Below the pieces are notes generated by a model. It had not been told where the DNA came from. It worked only from the letters and a program-made list of their open reading frames with translations, and did no database searches. From Eggerthellaceae bacterium (lineage in GTDB: Bacteria > Actinomycetota > Coriobacteriia > Coriobacteriales > Eggerthellaceae), in contig JALCHN010000001.1 in assembly GCA_022644775.1 (NCBI GenBank), forward strand, positions 124,001 through 188,000: 64,000 nt of DNA, read 5' to 3'. The translations under genes were made by a program, and so were the position numbers. Of this stretch, positions 18,838-27,280 are shown one piece after another (position 1 is the stretch's first letter; each line of letters opens with the position of its first letter).

Positions 18838-21045
18838 CTACTCCTTGCGCACCTTCGCGCGGGCTACGCCGGCCGCAGCGCCGGCGGCAAGCAGCACGAC
18901 CACGAGCGCCGCCGGGAAGGCGTCGCCGGTCTGCGGCATCGCGGTGGCGCTGCCGGCAGTAGCCGCAGCATCGCCCCACTGCGCGTAGAGCGTCACGTCC
19001 TCATCGGGAACCGTGTAGGTTGCCCCCGCTTCGTAGAGCGTACCCGTGTGGTTTTCCGCCGTGTTCCATCCCTCGAATTGGGCGTCCGAGCGGTCCACCA
19101 GCTGGCCGGGAAGCTCGATGGTCGACCCCGGCGCAGCCGTCACCGTCGTCGACTGGTTGTCATCGGCGGTATGGGGATCGCCCGCATCGATGAAGGTGAT
19201 CGTCACGTCGCCGTCCTGAGGATTCACCGTCGCCCCCGTCGGGCCGAAGACGAGCACGTTGGCCGTCTTGCCGTCCTTGTAGGCGGCAAGGGCGAGCATC
19301 GCGTCGGAATCGAGCATCTGGGAATCCCAGTTCGACTCGTAGCCCGTCAGATCGGACTTCGCCTGGCTGAGCAGGTAGTACATCGGCGTCTTGCCCGACG
19401 CGGCGCTTGCCGTGTCGGCCCCGTTCACGTTGTATCCCAGCGCGTCGAGCGCCGCGCATATCTCGGCCGTGGCGTCCGCGTTGCTCGTCTTGTCCCCATA
19501 GCTGTAGCTGAAGCCGCCGTCATCGTTCTGCATGCTCAGAATGGTGGCCTTCGCCTTGTCGATGAAGTCAGCAACGTTCTTGTTGGCGTCCTTGTACGGA
19601 AGAAGGGCAAGCACCGCCTGGGCGGTCGTCTGCGAATCGGGATAGCCGGTATAGCCGACCAGGCCCGTCGTCGCATCGGCGGAATCGATGATCGCGTCGA
19701 TGATCTTTTCGGGCGTCAGAGCCGCATCCGTCTGCGTTGTGTATCCCTGGGCACTGTAGACGGGCAGGATGCACACGTAATCGGTGGCGGTAAGCGATGC
19801 CGCTTCTTCGGCTTCTTCCATTTCCTTCACCAGATTGCGCGTGGTGCCGTCGATATCGACCTGCGTGCAATCCACGCCTGCAGCGGTGAGCATGGTGATG
19901 TACTTCGCCATGGTGCCTGCGGCAATCTTGTCGCTCTGGGCGATCGAGGCGACGACCTCGTTCTTCGCGACATCGGAGGTGCGGCCCATGGCGCGCAGGG
20001 CGATGGCCGCGTTGTAGCGGTTGTTCGCCATCTGGTCGCCTTCGAGCGCGGCCCCGCTGCCGCCTTCGCGATAGGTGTTTGCCAGATTATCGAGAAGCGC
20101 GGTGAGCTTGCCCTCGTCGGCCGGCGTCAGCGTGGGCGTGGAAGGCGTGTCGGGCTTCGACGGTTCTGCGGGCGTTTCCGGCGTTGCGGGCGTGTAGCCG
20201 GCGAGCGGGTCGCTCACCTGCGGAACGACCGAGGTCACCTTGTCGGGAATGCTGTCCGAATACGAGAACAGATAGGGATTCGCCATCGAGTTCGTGTAGA
20301 CGTACTGGTAATGGCCGCCCTTGGTGAGCTTGGAGGCGAGCTGCGCAGAAGCCCAGTTGGCGCTCGACCCGTTGAAGATCGTCATCCAGTAGCCGCCGGT
20401 GGTCGCATCGTAGCCCTTGCCCTCGAACGTGGGCGAGCCGTAGCTGTCCCCGTTTTCCAAGCCGGCCTTCTTGATCATGTCGGCAACCGAATCGTCCGTG
20501 GTCAGACCCGAAACCGTATCGTTGTAGACCACCTTCGAGCCGTTCAGCTCGTCCACCACAGTAAGCTGGACGGGAGCCGATGTATCGTCGTAGGAGAACT
20601 CCCCCGTGCTCGAATAGATGTACTGATAGTGGCCGCCGTCCGTAAGCGTCGCCGACAGCTGCGCCTTGGCGTAATTGTCGGACGAACCGTCGAACTCGGT
20701 CACCCAGTACGCGCCGGTAGAAGCATCGTAGCCCTTGCCCTCGAACGCGGGCGAGCCGTAGCTCTCATCGTAGTCGATGCCGGCTTTCTTCAGCATGTCG
20801 GCAACGGTGCTGCTCGACGTGAGGCCGTCGACCGTGCCGTTGTAGACCGTCTTGCCCACCACGTTGCCCGCATCGTCGGTCGCGGTGGTGTCGACGATCG
20901 TGAGCGCGACCTTCACGCTCGAAACGGCGTCGTCGGCCTCCGCCGCCGGCTGCGGCATCGCCGGCCATGCGAGCACGACGAGCAGCACCGCCGCCAGCGC
21001 GCAGCTGGCGCTCTTGTTCCATAGTTGTCTAAAAGAATGGGTCAT
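18838..21045 (-). CDS. Cell-wall-anchored surface protein with DUF4430-like repeats and an alpha/alpha-barrel domain
   Basis: 735 residues. A signal peptide (about 1-36) is followed by two similar repeats of about 110 residues (about 44-150 and 155-265) that look DUF4430-like (STVADMLKKAG, GAYWVTEFDGSS, GGHYQYIYS in repeat 1), a Pro/Thr linker, and a helical region (about 315-600) like prenyltransferase/terpene-cyclase alpha/alpha barrels (repeated ILSMQNDDGGFSYSYGDK-type units). A beta domain follows (VTLYAQWG type, InlB/Flg_new-like) and then a sorting signal: MPQTGD, a membrane helix and ARAKVRKE. Barrel plus beta domain is the architecture of transcobalamin, and the gene is first after the cobalamin riboswitch. 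GGAAGGA precedes ATG 21045. Confidence 0.85.
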   Translation of the reverse strand: MTHSFRQLWNKSASCALAAVLLVVLAWPAMPQPAAEADDAVSSVKVALTIVDTTATDDAGNVVGKTVYNGTVDGLTSSSTVADMLKKAGIDYDESYGSPAFEGKGYDASTGAYWVTEFDGSSDNYAKAQLSATLTDGGHYQYIYSSTGEFSYDDTSAPVQLTVVDELNGSKVVYNDTVSGLTTDDSVADMIKKAGLENGDSYGSPTFEGKGYDATTGGYWMTIFNGSSANWASAQLASKLTKGGHYQYVYTNSMANPYLFSYSDSIPDKVTSVVPQVSDPLAGYTPATPETPAEPSKPDTPSTPTLTPADEGKLTALLDNLANTYREGGSGAALEGDQMANNRYNAAIALRAMGRTSDVAKNEVVASIAQSDKIAAGTMAKYITMLTAAGVDCTQVDIDGTTRNLVKEMEEAEEAASLTATDYVCILPVYSAQGYTTQTDAALTPEKIIDAIIDSADATTGLVGYTGYPDSQTTAQAVLALLPYKDANKNVADFIDKAKATILSMQNDDGGFSYSYGDKTSNADATAEICAALDALGYNVNGADTASAASGKTPMYYLLSQAKSDLTGYESNWDSQMLDSDAMLALAAYKDGKTANVLVFGPTGATVNPQDGDVTITFIDAGDPHTADDNQSTTVTAAPGSTIELPGQLVDRSDAQFEGWNTAENHTGTLYEAGATYTVPDEDVTLYAQWGDAAATAGSATAMPQTGDAFPAALVVVLLAAGAAAGVARAKVRKE

Positions 21046-21185
21046 CTGCCGTCCTTCCCCCAAATCGCGCGTTTCCCGCGCATCCAGCCAGAAGAAAGGA
21101 CAGCGCCGGCCACGTGGCCGAACGTTACGCGAAGCCGCCTTCAGGCGGGTAGCTGGGCGATGCGACGCCGCGCAGCTGGCACGCT

Positions 21186-21278
21186 TCTCGGGAAGTGTTC
21201 TGACTGACGGGACCGTATGGCCCCGATCACAGTGGCGGCACCGCGGGGGATTCTCACCCGGATTTCCTTGCACCGAGA
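21186..21278 (-). promoter_or_regulatory. Cobalamin riboswitch
   Basis: Read on the minus strand, the leader contains GGAAATCCGGGTGAGAATCC, then CCGCGGTGCCGCCACTGTGA, then GTCAGTCAGAACACTTCC. These match the conserved cobalamin-aptamer order (GGGAA..GGTG.AA.TCC, CCCGC.ACTGT.A, AGCCAGA.ACCTGCC). A P1 stem closes the core: TCTCGG (21273-21278) with CCGAGA (21186-21191). Downstream hairpins (CCGCC-TGAA-GGCGG; CGGCCACGTGGCCG) lie before the ribosome-binding site of the surface-protein gene and may form the expression platform. Confidence 0.92.
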
Positions 21279-21298
21279 CGTCTTCTTCTGCGCCCGCC

Positions 21299-21329
21299 AT
21301 TGTAGCATGAGGGCTTTTCCGCCGCGCAA
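21299..21329 (-). promoter_or_regulatory. Putative promoter of the B12 operon
   Basis: On the minus strand TACAAT (21299-21304) lies about 20 nt upstream of the riboswitch P1 stem. A weak -35 candidate, TTGCGC (21324-21329), is 19 nt further up. Confidence 0.45.
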
Positions 21330-21336
21330 GCGCAAA

Positions 21337-21367
21337 GGAGCCGCGCACCGCAAGGGTGCACGGCTCC
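21337..21367 (-). terminator. Terminator-like hairpin after the MoaE-like gene
   Basis: On the minus strand GGAGCCGTGCACC pairs with GGTGCGCGGCTCC (small internal mismatch) and TTT follows. It separates the pepC/MoaE-like transcript from the B12 operon promoter. Confidence 0.6.
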
Positions 21368-21454
21368 CACACAGGCACGGAATGTGCGCAAAAAGGGCGC
21401 ACGATCGGCAGCCGCCGCGCGCAGAATCATCGCTGCGCCCCGGCGCCCGCTCCC

Positions 21455-21853
21455 CTAGTCCGCATAGACTTCTTTTTCCACGACAAGCTCGTTTTTGATC
21501 GTGCCGACGAGCTTCTGGAGCGCGTCGATGCAGCGCGGGCGGATGTCGCCGCCGATGAGCACGTACATAAGCGAATCGCCCACTTCGCAGCGCCCCTCGT
21601 TGAGCCACACGCGCACGTAGTAGACGCCGTCCCAGCTAAGGGCCTCGTTCACCGCCTTCTGCAGGCCTTCGGCGTCATAGGAGAAATCCACGGCGACCAC
21701 GTTGCCCAAGCCCTGCACGCCCTCGCGCACCTGGCGCTTCGGCGTCGCGCGCACGACGCCGTTGTGGGTGAGGAACATCCCGCATTGGTCGGCATGCTCG
21801 CTCGCTTTCGCCTCGCGCAGCCATTCGTCCATCGACGGTTCCGGTTTTCCCAT
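21455..21853 (-). CDS. MoaE-like protein (molybdopterin synthase large-subunit family)
   Basis: 132 residues. FLTHNGVVRATPKRQVREG near the N terminus resembles the MoaE GxVR segment, and the end (IKNELVVEKEVY) keeps the two lysines of the MoaE active-site region; DSLMYVLIGGDIRPRCIDAL matches the central strand and helix. It is clearly divergent from E. coli MoaE, so catalysis in molybdopterin synthesis is likely but not certain. GAAAGGA precedes ATG 21853. It follows pepC by 76 nt. The link to molybdenum fits the DMSO-reductase-type operon at 28795-34432. Confidence 0.65.
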   Translation of the reverse strand: MGKPEPSMDEWLREAKASEHADQCGMFLTHNGVVRATPKRQVREGVQGLGNVVAVDFSYDAEGLQKAVNEALSWDGVYYVRVWLNEGRCEVGDSLMYVLIGGDIRPRCIDALQKLVGTIKNELVVEKEVYAD

Positions 21854-21929
21854 GATCGGTCCTTTCGCGTTCTCGTTCGTTTCGTATCGTTCACAGGCGC
21901 GGCAGCCCGGCGCGCGCCCGCACCCCGCG

Positions 21930-23324
21930 CTAGTCGGCGAGTGCCCCCAGCGGGTCCCACGGCGCCAGCACGATAGGCTCTTCGGTTTCGTACGCGCGGC
22001 GCTCGTCGGCAGTAAGGTACTTCTTGTCCACGACCACCTGGTAGACGTATTCGCCGAACCAGTCGTCGGTGAGGCTGTCGAAGCCGTTCTTGCCGTGGTC
22101 TTTGCCCCAGCTGTTCTCGACCTTCCACAGCGTCGGCGCGCCGTTAGCGTCGAGGTTGACGCCCTCGAGCGTCATCGCGTGCGTCATCACCGACTCGCCG
22201 AAGTCGAGGCGCTGCGCCTTGTCGAACCCGCAGTCGAGGTCGAAGCCGAACAGACCGTCGACGTCCACTGCAGCGAGGTCCATCACGCCGTCCTTCTGCA
22301 GGTAGGACTGGTCGACGTCGCAGCCGAACCAGACCGGCAGACCGTCCTTGAGCTGGGCTGTCGCCAGCTGCTTCAGGCGATCGGCGGGCAGGTTGAGGTA
22401 GCGCACGCCGCCCGCTTCGACCACGTTGCCCAGACGGTCGACCGTGTAGGTGCGGCCGAAAGGCTTGTCGGCCGTGGGGGCGCTGATGACCGACACGTAG
22501 TCGTCGAGCTGCATGCCCACGGCGCGGTCGAAGAACTCCTTGGGCGTGAACGTCCCGGAAAGCACCAGCTTGTCGTCGGTGTCGCGCAGACGCACCTCGA
22601 AGGTTTTCGGCGGCTCGCCCAGGCAGATGGTGAGCAGCCGCTGCACGTTGGCGAGCATGCCCTGCTTGGTGGCGCGCAGCTCGTCCGCCGTGGCGCCGCC
22701 CTCGTGGGCGCCGCGCAGCTCGCAGGCGCATTTGCGCAGGTAGCGCGTAAGATAGGCGTCCATTTCGTAGGTGTTCTTGGCGCAGGCGGTGTCGGGCATG
22801 GCCTCTTTCGGCACCGCCCCGTACTTCTTCACCAGCGCGCGGAACATGTCCCACTGGCCGCCGTCCCCCACCGGGTCGGCGAGCAGGAAGGAAACGAGAC
22901 GGCCGTCGCGCGGATCGTCGAGGGTATCGAGGATGTTCTCGAAGAACCAGTTGGATTTCTCGAGCTTGTCCCAGTACAGCGGATAAGCCTGGCTGAACTC
23001 GAAGGTCTTCAGGTTGAATTTCTCGATTGTGCGGATGCGCATCGTGTTGAGGCTGGCGAACATCCAGCAGCGGCCCGAGCGCTGCTGGTCGGTGCGGTCG
23101 CCCTGCTTGACCTCGATGTCGAACACAGTGGTGTTGCGCGCCACCTGTTCGGGCACGCGCGCGGCGGCGCGGACGCCGTTGCCGGTCACCGCGTTCTTGG
23201 CCACGACGTTGGCGCGATCGGCGGCGAAGGCGGCCGCGTTGCGCTCGATGGCGCCGAAGGTGAGGGCCCGCGCGTCGCAGGCGCAAGCCGCTGCGTTCTG
23301 CGTGAAGTTGGGAGATTCAGACAT
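21930..23324 (-). CDS. pepC: Aminopeptidase C (C1B papain-like, PepC/bleomycin hydrolase family)
   Basis: 464 residues, typical for PepC, a cytoplasmic homohexameric cysteine aminopeptidase. The catalytic Cys86 lies in QQRSGRCWMFASLN, the His in ESVMTHAMTL and the Asn in WKVENSWG. The family segments WFFENILDT and DPVGDGGQWDMF are also present. The open frame runs well upstream of ATG 23324, but that ATG starts the conserved protein. Its ribosome-binding site is weak (AAAGAGC). The C terminus continues about 30 residues past the conserved core. Confidence 0.95.
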   Translation of the reverse strand: MSESPNFTQNAAACACDARALTFGAIERNAAAFAADRANVVAKNAVTGNGVRAAARVPEQVARNTTVFDIEVKQGDRTDQQRSGRCWMFASLNTMRIRTIEKFNLKTFEFSQAYPLYWDKLEKSNWFFENILDTLDDPRDGRLVSFLLADPVGDGGQWDMFRALVKKYGAVPKEAMPDTACAKNTYEMDAYLTRYLRKCACELRGAHEGGATADELRATKQGMLANVQRLLTICLGEPPKTFEVRLRDTDDKLVLSGTFTPKEFFDRAVGMQLDDYVSVISAPTADKPFGRTYTVDRLGNVVEAGGVRYLNLPADRLKQLATAQLKDGLPVWFGCDVDQSYLQKDGVMDLAAVDVDGLFGFDLDCGFDKAQRLDFGESVMTHAMTLEGVNLDANGAPTLWKVENSWGKDHGKNGFDSLTDDWFGEYVYQVVVDKKYLTADERRAYETEEPIVLAPWDPLGALAD

Positions 23325-23430
23325 GTCATGCTCTTTTCTCTCGATGGGTTTCAGGGGCGATTCTAGCACGAGCGCGCAGGCGGCCCTTTCACACCGGCCC
23401 CATCTCACGCGCAACCCGAGCGGCCCAAAA

Positions 23431-23554
23431 TGACAACGGGCGCGCGTGATGTTGTCACACGCAACCCGCAGCAGGGGCGGCAGCGCAGCGCCTCTCCCCA
23501 TCCCGCGAGCGCACCGGAGCCGCGAGCATGACAACATCACGCGCCCCGTTGTCA
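23431..23554. repeat. Inverted pair of TGACAAC-bounded palindromes
   Basis: Segments 23431-23457 and 23529-23554 are near-identical inverted copies (one indel), and each itself begins TGACAAC and ends GTTGTCA with the core CGCGCGTGATG. The spacer contains a 46-nt unit (23462-23507) that recurs at 23942-23987. Confidence 0.8.
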
Positions 23555-23599
23555 CACGGATGCGTCGCGCGAAACGCTCAGGGCCGAAGGATGGCATGC

Positions 23600-23723
23600 C
23601 GATCAAGTTTTCGAGCCATTTCCCCTGTTTTGCAAGGCTTGTGCACATCGTTACTGAACATACACGCGAATGTCGTTCACTATCTGAACGCTCACGAGGT
23701 CTCAAGCGTCGAAAACTTGATCG
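23600..23723. mobile_element. MITE-like element with 15-bp terminal inverted repeats
   Basis: CGATCAAGTTTTCGA (23600-23614) and its exact inverse TCGAAAACTTGATCG (23709-23723) bound 94 nt of sequence that is visibly richer in A and T than its surroundings and has no gene. No clear target-site duplication is seen. Size and structure fit a miniature inverted-repeat element; identity as a mobile element is inference. Confidence 0.5.
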
Positions 23724-23914
23724 GGAAGCCATAACGCGGTCGATTTCGTTTCGCGACATAAAGCGAGTATGAAAAGCGCCAATCTCTGAATGGGAGACAC
23801 ACCAGGCAGAGCGACAGAAGGGACAGCATCGACGCGCCCAGAGTCGCGACTGGCACCAGGGGCGCGAGCGAAGCGCACGCGCCCCGTCCCGCAAGCGCAC
23901 CGGATCTGAGCGTG

Positions 23915-23987
23915 TGACAACATCACGCGCCCTTGTTGTCACAACCCGCAGCAGGCGCGACAGCGCAGCGCCTCGCCCCGTCCCGCG
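23915..23987. repeat. Third TGACAAC palindrome with 46-nt repeat
   Basis: TGACAACATCACGCGCCC (start at 23915, palindrome to 23941) is followed by a 46-nt stretch (23942-23987) matching 23462-23507 at 42 of 46 positions. The sequence before it, CCCGCAAGCGCACCGGA, also repeats the one before the 23529 copy. Confidence 0.75.
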
Positions 23988-24295
23988 CGCAGGCCAAGCC
24001 GCAGCAACCCGAAACGCCCCAACCCGCACGCGCCACCCCCTCGCGGGCGGCCGCAACCACGACCCTGTCACCAGCGGGCCTGTGCACGGGGCGGGCGGGC
24101 GCGTCGGGCGCCGTCGAGCGCCCCGCCAAAGAAGCGCGCGTGAGAGGGCGCGCCTTGTGAGATTTGTCGGTCGTGCGGCCGGGGCATGAGGTGACGCCCT
24201 CCCCGACCCATCGGCGCGCCCCGAGCGCGCTTCGACGCGGGGAAAGCGCGAGTCGGCGCCCGCCGCGCCCGCCCGCCCCGGCGACCCGTCGTCAC

Positions 24296-25024
24296 TTAGG
24301 AGAATCGCCTGTCATGCCGCGCCGCCGAGCGCGCGATCACGAAGTTGATCAGGTAGATCGCGAGCACCACCACGAAGAAGGCGCCCATCGACGATTCGTT
24401 CTGCACCATCGCGGTCGAATCGTAGAGCCCGTGCAGCCCCACCGACAGCAGGTAGCCCACCACGATGAAGCCCTTCGAGAGGAAACCATGCCCGCGCACG
24501 GCGAGCAGCTTCCCCTGCCCGTAGAACATGCCGAAGAGCACCGCGAAGCCCATGTGGGCAGGAATCGCCATGAAGGCGCGGGCGAACAGGACGCCCGTTC
24601 CGTAGGTAAGCCCGTACATCACGTTTTCGGCCGCCGCGAAGCCCAGCGACGTGAACACCGCGTACACCACGCCGTCGAACCGGCAGTTGAAGGCCCGGGC
24701 CCGCCAGGTGCGCCGGCCCATGAAGACGTACTTCACGCCCTCTTCGACCAGGCCCACCACCAGGAAATCGGATGCGACCGTGAACTGCACGCTGTTGGGG
24801 TCGAGCCCCGAAAAGAGCCCGAAGACCTGCATGCCCACCGCCTCGAGCAGGCCGGCGATCAAGGCCGCCGCCACGCCCACCAAGATGAGCGACCACAGAA
24901 GCCCCACCGGCTCCTTGTCGATCGGGTCGAGCCGGTAGACGTAGACCATCAGGTAGATGGCGGGCGCCAAGGCGATTACCAGAAAGAGGATGAAATACAG
25001 GTTCAAGCCGGTGAGCAAAAGCAT
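24296..25024 (-). CDS. PrsW-family intramembrane metalloprotease
   Basis: 242 residues with about seven to eight membrane helices. The catalytic motifs of the PrsW (CPBP-related) family are visible: VEEGVKY (EExxK type), FDGVVYAVFTSLGFAAAEN, IPAHMGFAV and GLHGLYDS. In Bacillus PrsW makes the first cut of an anti-sigma factor; here the substrate is unknown and no sigma or anti-sigma gene is adjacent. ATG 25024 is preceded by AAAGGTC about 8 nt upstream. It stands alone between two gene-poor gaps. Confidence 0.9.
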   Translation of the reverse strand: MLLLTGLNLYFILFLVIALAPAIYLMVYVYRLDPIDKEPVGLLWSLILVGVAAALIAGLLEAVGMQVFGLFSGLDPNSVQFTVASDFLVVGLVEEGVKYVFMGRRTWRARAFNCRFDGVVYAVFTSLGFAAAENVMYGLTYGTGVLFARAFMAIPAHMGFAVLFGMFYGQGKLLAVRGHGFLSKGFIVVGYLLSVGLHGLYDSTAMVQNESSMGAFFVVVLAIYLINFVIARSAARHDRRFS

Positions 25025-25424
25025 ACGTGCGACCTTTCGACGAATGCTCTCAGTGTGGCACAACCGCCCGTCGGTGGGCACCCCCGCCCGCACACGACCC
25101 TGAGCGAAAACATCTTCAGCCGTCCTTGTTCTGGGACACGCGAAAGAACCGCACCGCATATTATAAACATCGTCTTCACGGAGTCATCCGCGAGGACCAC
25201 TCCACCGGACCGTGGCGTGCGTCGGCATTCCGCTCTTGCATACACCTTTGTTCTGAATCCGCCGACGCGCGCCTTCCGGCCGCAACAAGCAAAAACGGGG
25301 CCGCCCCTCGGACGGTCCCGTTTCCATATGCGCGCCTACGCAATGCGCGCGTTCATATTCGGCGCTGGCGCGCGATGCATGAGCGCGAAGCGCACGCCCA
25401 CGCTGTGCGCCCGCAGCGCCCGGC
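25025..25424. other. 400-nt gap between the prsW-like and transporter genes
   Basis: No gene found. The only structure seen is the terminator at 25291-25323 serving the transporter gene. The part nearest 25024 must hold the prsW-like promoter, but no clear -35/-10 pair was recognised. Confidence 0.6.
25291..25323 (-). terminator. Terminator of the panD-panC-transporter operon
   Basis: On the minus strand ACGGGACCG pairs with CGGCCCCGT (one mismatch) and is followed by TTTTT. Confidence 0.8.
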
Positions 25425-26402
25425 CTACGCAGTCGCCGATTCCTTGGCGTCCGCTCCCGCAAGCTCGGGGTCTTCGGTGTGGCGGCAGCGGAAGCTCGCG
25501 AGAATCGAGCCCGCGATGTTGTGCCACACGCTGAAGACCGCGCCGGGCAGGGTCGCAAGCGGGTTGGCAGCGAAGTTCGCAGCCGCCAGGCTCACCGCCA
25601 GGCCGGAGTTCTGCATGCCGACCTCGATCGTGAGGGCCGTGGTCTTGCGGTAGTCGAGCTTGAAGATGCGGGCGGCCAGGTAGCCGAGCGCCATGCCGAT
25701 TCCGTTGTGCAGGGCCACGACGGCGAGCACGAGCGCGCCGGACTGCACGATCTTGACGTTGTTGACGGCCACGATGCCGGCGACGATCAGCGCGATGGCG
25801 AGCACCGACACGAGCGGCAGCACACCGGAAACCTTCTGCACGGCGTTGCTGGCGATGAAGTTCACCAGGATGCCGGCGAGCACGGGCAGGAGCACGACCT
25901 GCACGACCGACTGGAACATGGCCCAGAAGGACACCTGCACCCAAGCGCCGGCGAGCAGGTAGACGAGCGCCGGCGTCACGAGCGGCGCGACGAGGGTCGA
26001 CACGATCGTCATGCCCACCGACAGGGGCACGTCGCCCTTGGCGATGTAGGTGATCACGTTCGATGCGGTTCCGCCCGGGCAGCAGCCCACCAGAATCACG
26101 CCGAGCGCGATGTCTGCCGGCAGGTGCAGGGCCATGGCCAGCGCGAACGCGGCGAGCGGCATGATCGTGTACTGGCAGACCGCACCGAGCACGACCTCCT
26201 TGGGATGGGTGAACACCACGCGGAAGTCGCTCGCCTTGATGGTGAGCCCCATGCCGAACATGATGATGCCCAAGAACACCGTCGTGTAGTTGGTCGCCCA
26301 CGCGAACATGCTCGGGGCGAAGAAGGCCCACACGGAAAGCGCGATGATGATCACCGCGACGTAGCGCGTGAGCACGTTGCCGATTTTGGAAAGCGTCGCC
26401 AT
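25425..26402 (-). CDS. BASS-family (bile acid:Na+ symporter superfamily) transporter, possible pantoate importer
   Basis: 325 residues, about ten membrane helices. GCCPGGTASNVITYIAKGD is the BASS signature with the Na+-site glycines and Asn; IEVGMQNSGLAVSLA is the second crossover motif. The family moves organic anions with sodium. In Salmonella the BASS protein PanS transports pantoate and ketopantoate. Because this gene lies 3 nt after panC, and no panB or panE is in the operon, pantoate uptake is the best guess; bile acids or other anions cannot be excluded. The C terminus is a short polar tail (EDPELAGADAKESATA). Confidence 0.88.
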   Translation of the reverse strand: MATLSKIGNVLTRYVAVIIIALSVWAFFAPSMFAWATNYTTVFLGIIMFGMGLTIKASDFRVVFTHPKEVVLGAVCQYTIMPLAAFALAMALHLPADIALGVILVGCCPGGTASNVITYIAKGDVPLSVGMTIVSTLVAPLVTPALVYLLAGAWVQVSFWAMFQSVVQVVLLPVLAGILVNFIASNAVQKVSGVLPLVSVLAIALIVAGIVAVNNVKIVQSGALVLAVVALHNGIGMALGYLAARIFKLDYRKTTALTIEVGMQNSGLAVSLAAANFAANPLATLPGAVFSVWHNIAGSILASFRCRHTEDPELAGADAKESATA

Positions 26403-26405
26403 GAC

Positions 26406-27257
26406 CTACTCCCCGTCTTCCGGATCCCAGCTGAAGTTGTCGATGAGGCGCGTGGGACCCACGTGCACGGCCATGGCCACGAGCACTGGGCGGTCGATCG
26501 TCTCGACCGGCTGCATCGTGAGCGCGTCGACGACCTTGACGTACTCGGTGTCGGCCAAAGGCTCGGCGTCGAGGACCTTCATCATCGCATCGACCAGGTC
26601 GGCGGACGCCATGCCCGCCTCGATCACGCGCTCGCCTTCGGCGATCGAACGCGACAGCACCGGGGCAGCGGCGCGCTCTTCGGGCGACAGGTAGGTGTTG
26701 CGGCTCGATTTGGCCAGGCCGTCGTCCTCGCGCACGATCGGGCAGCCGGTGATCTTCACGTCGAAGTTCAAATCGAAGACCATCTTCTTCACAATGGCGA
26801 GCTGCTGGGCGTCCTTCTGGCCGAAGTAGGCGTTGTCGGGCAGCATGATGTTGAAGAGCTTGGTGAGCACCGTGCAGACGCCGCGGAAGTGGATCGGGCG
26901 CGCCAGGCCGTCCATGCTCTCGGTGAGCAGGCCCATGTTGACGTAGGTCTCATGGTTCTTGTACATCTCGGACGGTTCGGGATGGAAGACCAGATCGGCC
27001 CCCATCTCTTCCGCGAGCGCGCAGTCGTGCTCGAAGTCGCGCGGGTAGGAGTCGAGGTCCTCGTTGGGCGCGAACTGAATGGGATTCAGAAAGACCGAAA
27101 CGACCACCTTGTCGTTGTTCTCGCGCGCCTTCTTGATGAGGCTCGCGTGTCCTTCGTGCAGGTAGCCCATCGTGGGAACGAGCCCGATGGTCTGGCCTTC
27201 CCTCTTCCACGCGCGCGTGATCTTCTTGGCCTCTTCAACCGTGTAGGCGATCTGCAT
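26406..27257 (-). CDS. panC: Pantothenate synthetase (pantoate-beta-alanine ligase)
   Basis: 283 residues, normal length. PanC joins pantoate to beta-alanine with ATP. Seen: LVPTMGYLHEGHASLI (HIGH-type nucleotide site), FLNPIQFAPNEDLDSYPRD, FGQKDAQQLAIVKKM, GCPIVREDDGLAKSSRN and YLSPEERA. It lies 23 nt after panD, which supplies beta-alanine, and 3 nt before the transporter gene, so the three form one unit for pantothenate (and coenzyme A) supply. Confidence 0.97.
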   Translation of the reverse strand: MQIAYTVEEAKKITRAWKREGQTIGLVPTMGYLHEGHASLIKKARENNDKVVVSVFLNPIQFAPNEDLDSYPRDFEHDCALAEEMGADLVFHPEPSEMYKNHETYVNMGLLTESMDGLARPIHFRGVCTVLTKLFNIMLPDNAYFGQKDAQQLAIVKKMVFDLNFDVKITGCPIVREDDGLAKSSRNTYLSPEERAAAPVLSRSIAEGERVIEAGMASADLVDAMMKVLDAEPLADTEYVKVVDALTMQPVETIDRPVLVAMAVHVGPTRLIDNFSWDPEDGE

Positions 27258-27280
27258 TGCTAACCCCTCTCGAACGCCCG

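Larger units (their letters stand above)
23325..24295. other. 970-nt gene-free region rich in repeats
   Basis: No convincing gene. The short frames here have no ribosome-binding sites and run through repeats. The region holds two inverted copies of a TGACAAC-bounded palindrome (23431-23554), an AT-richer element with 15-bp terminal inverted repeats (23600-23723), a third palindrome copy with a 46-nt repeat (23915-23987), and then very GC-rich sequence up to the prsW-like gene. Confidence 0.8.

Noticed and set aside
23446-23772. Small genes inside the 23325-24295 gap
   Set aside because: The frames run through palindromes, lack ribosome-binding sites and have compositions unlike real genes here.
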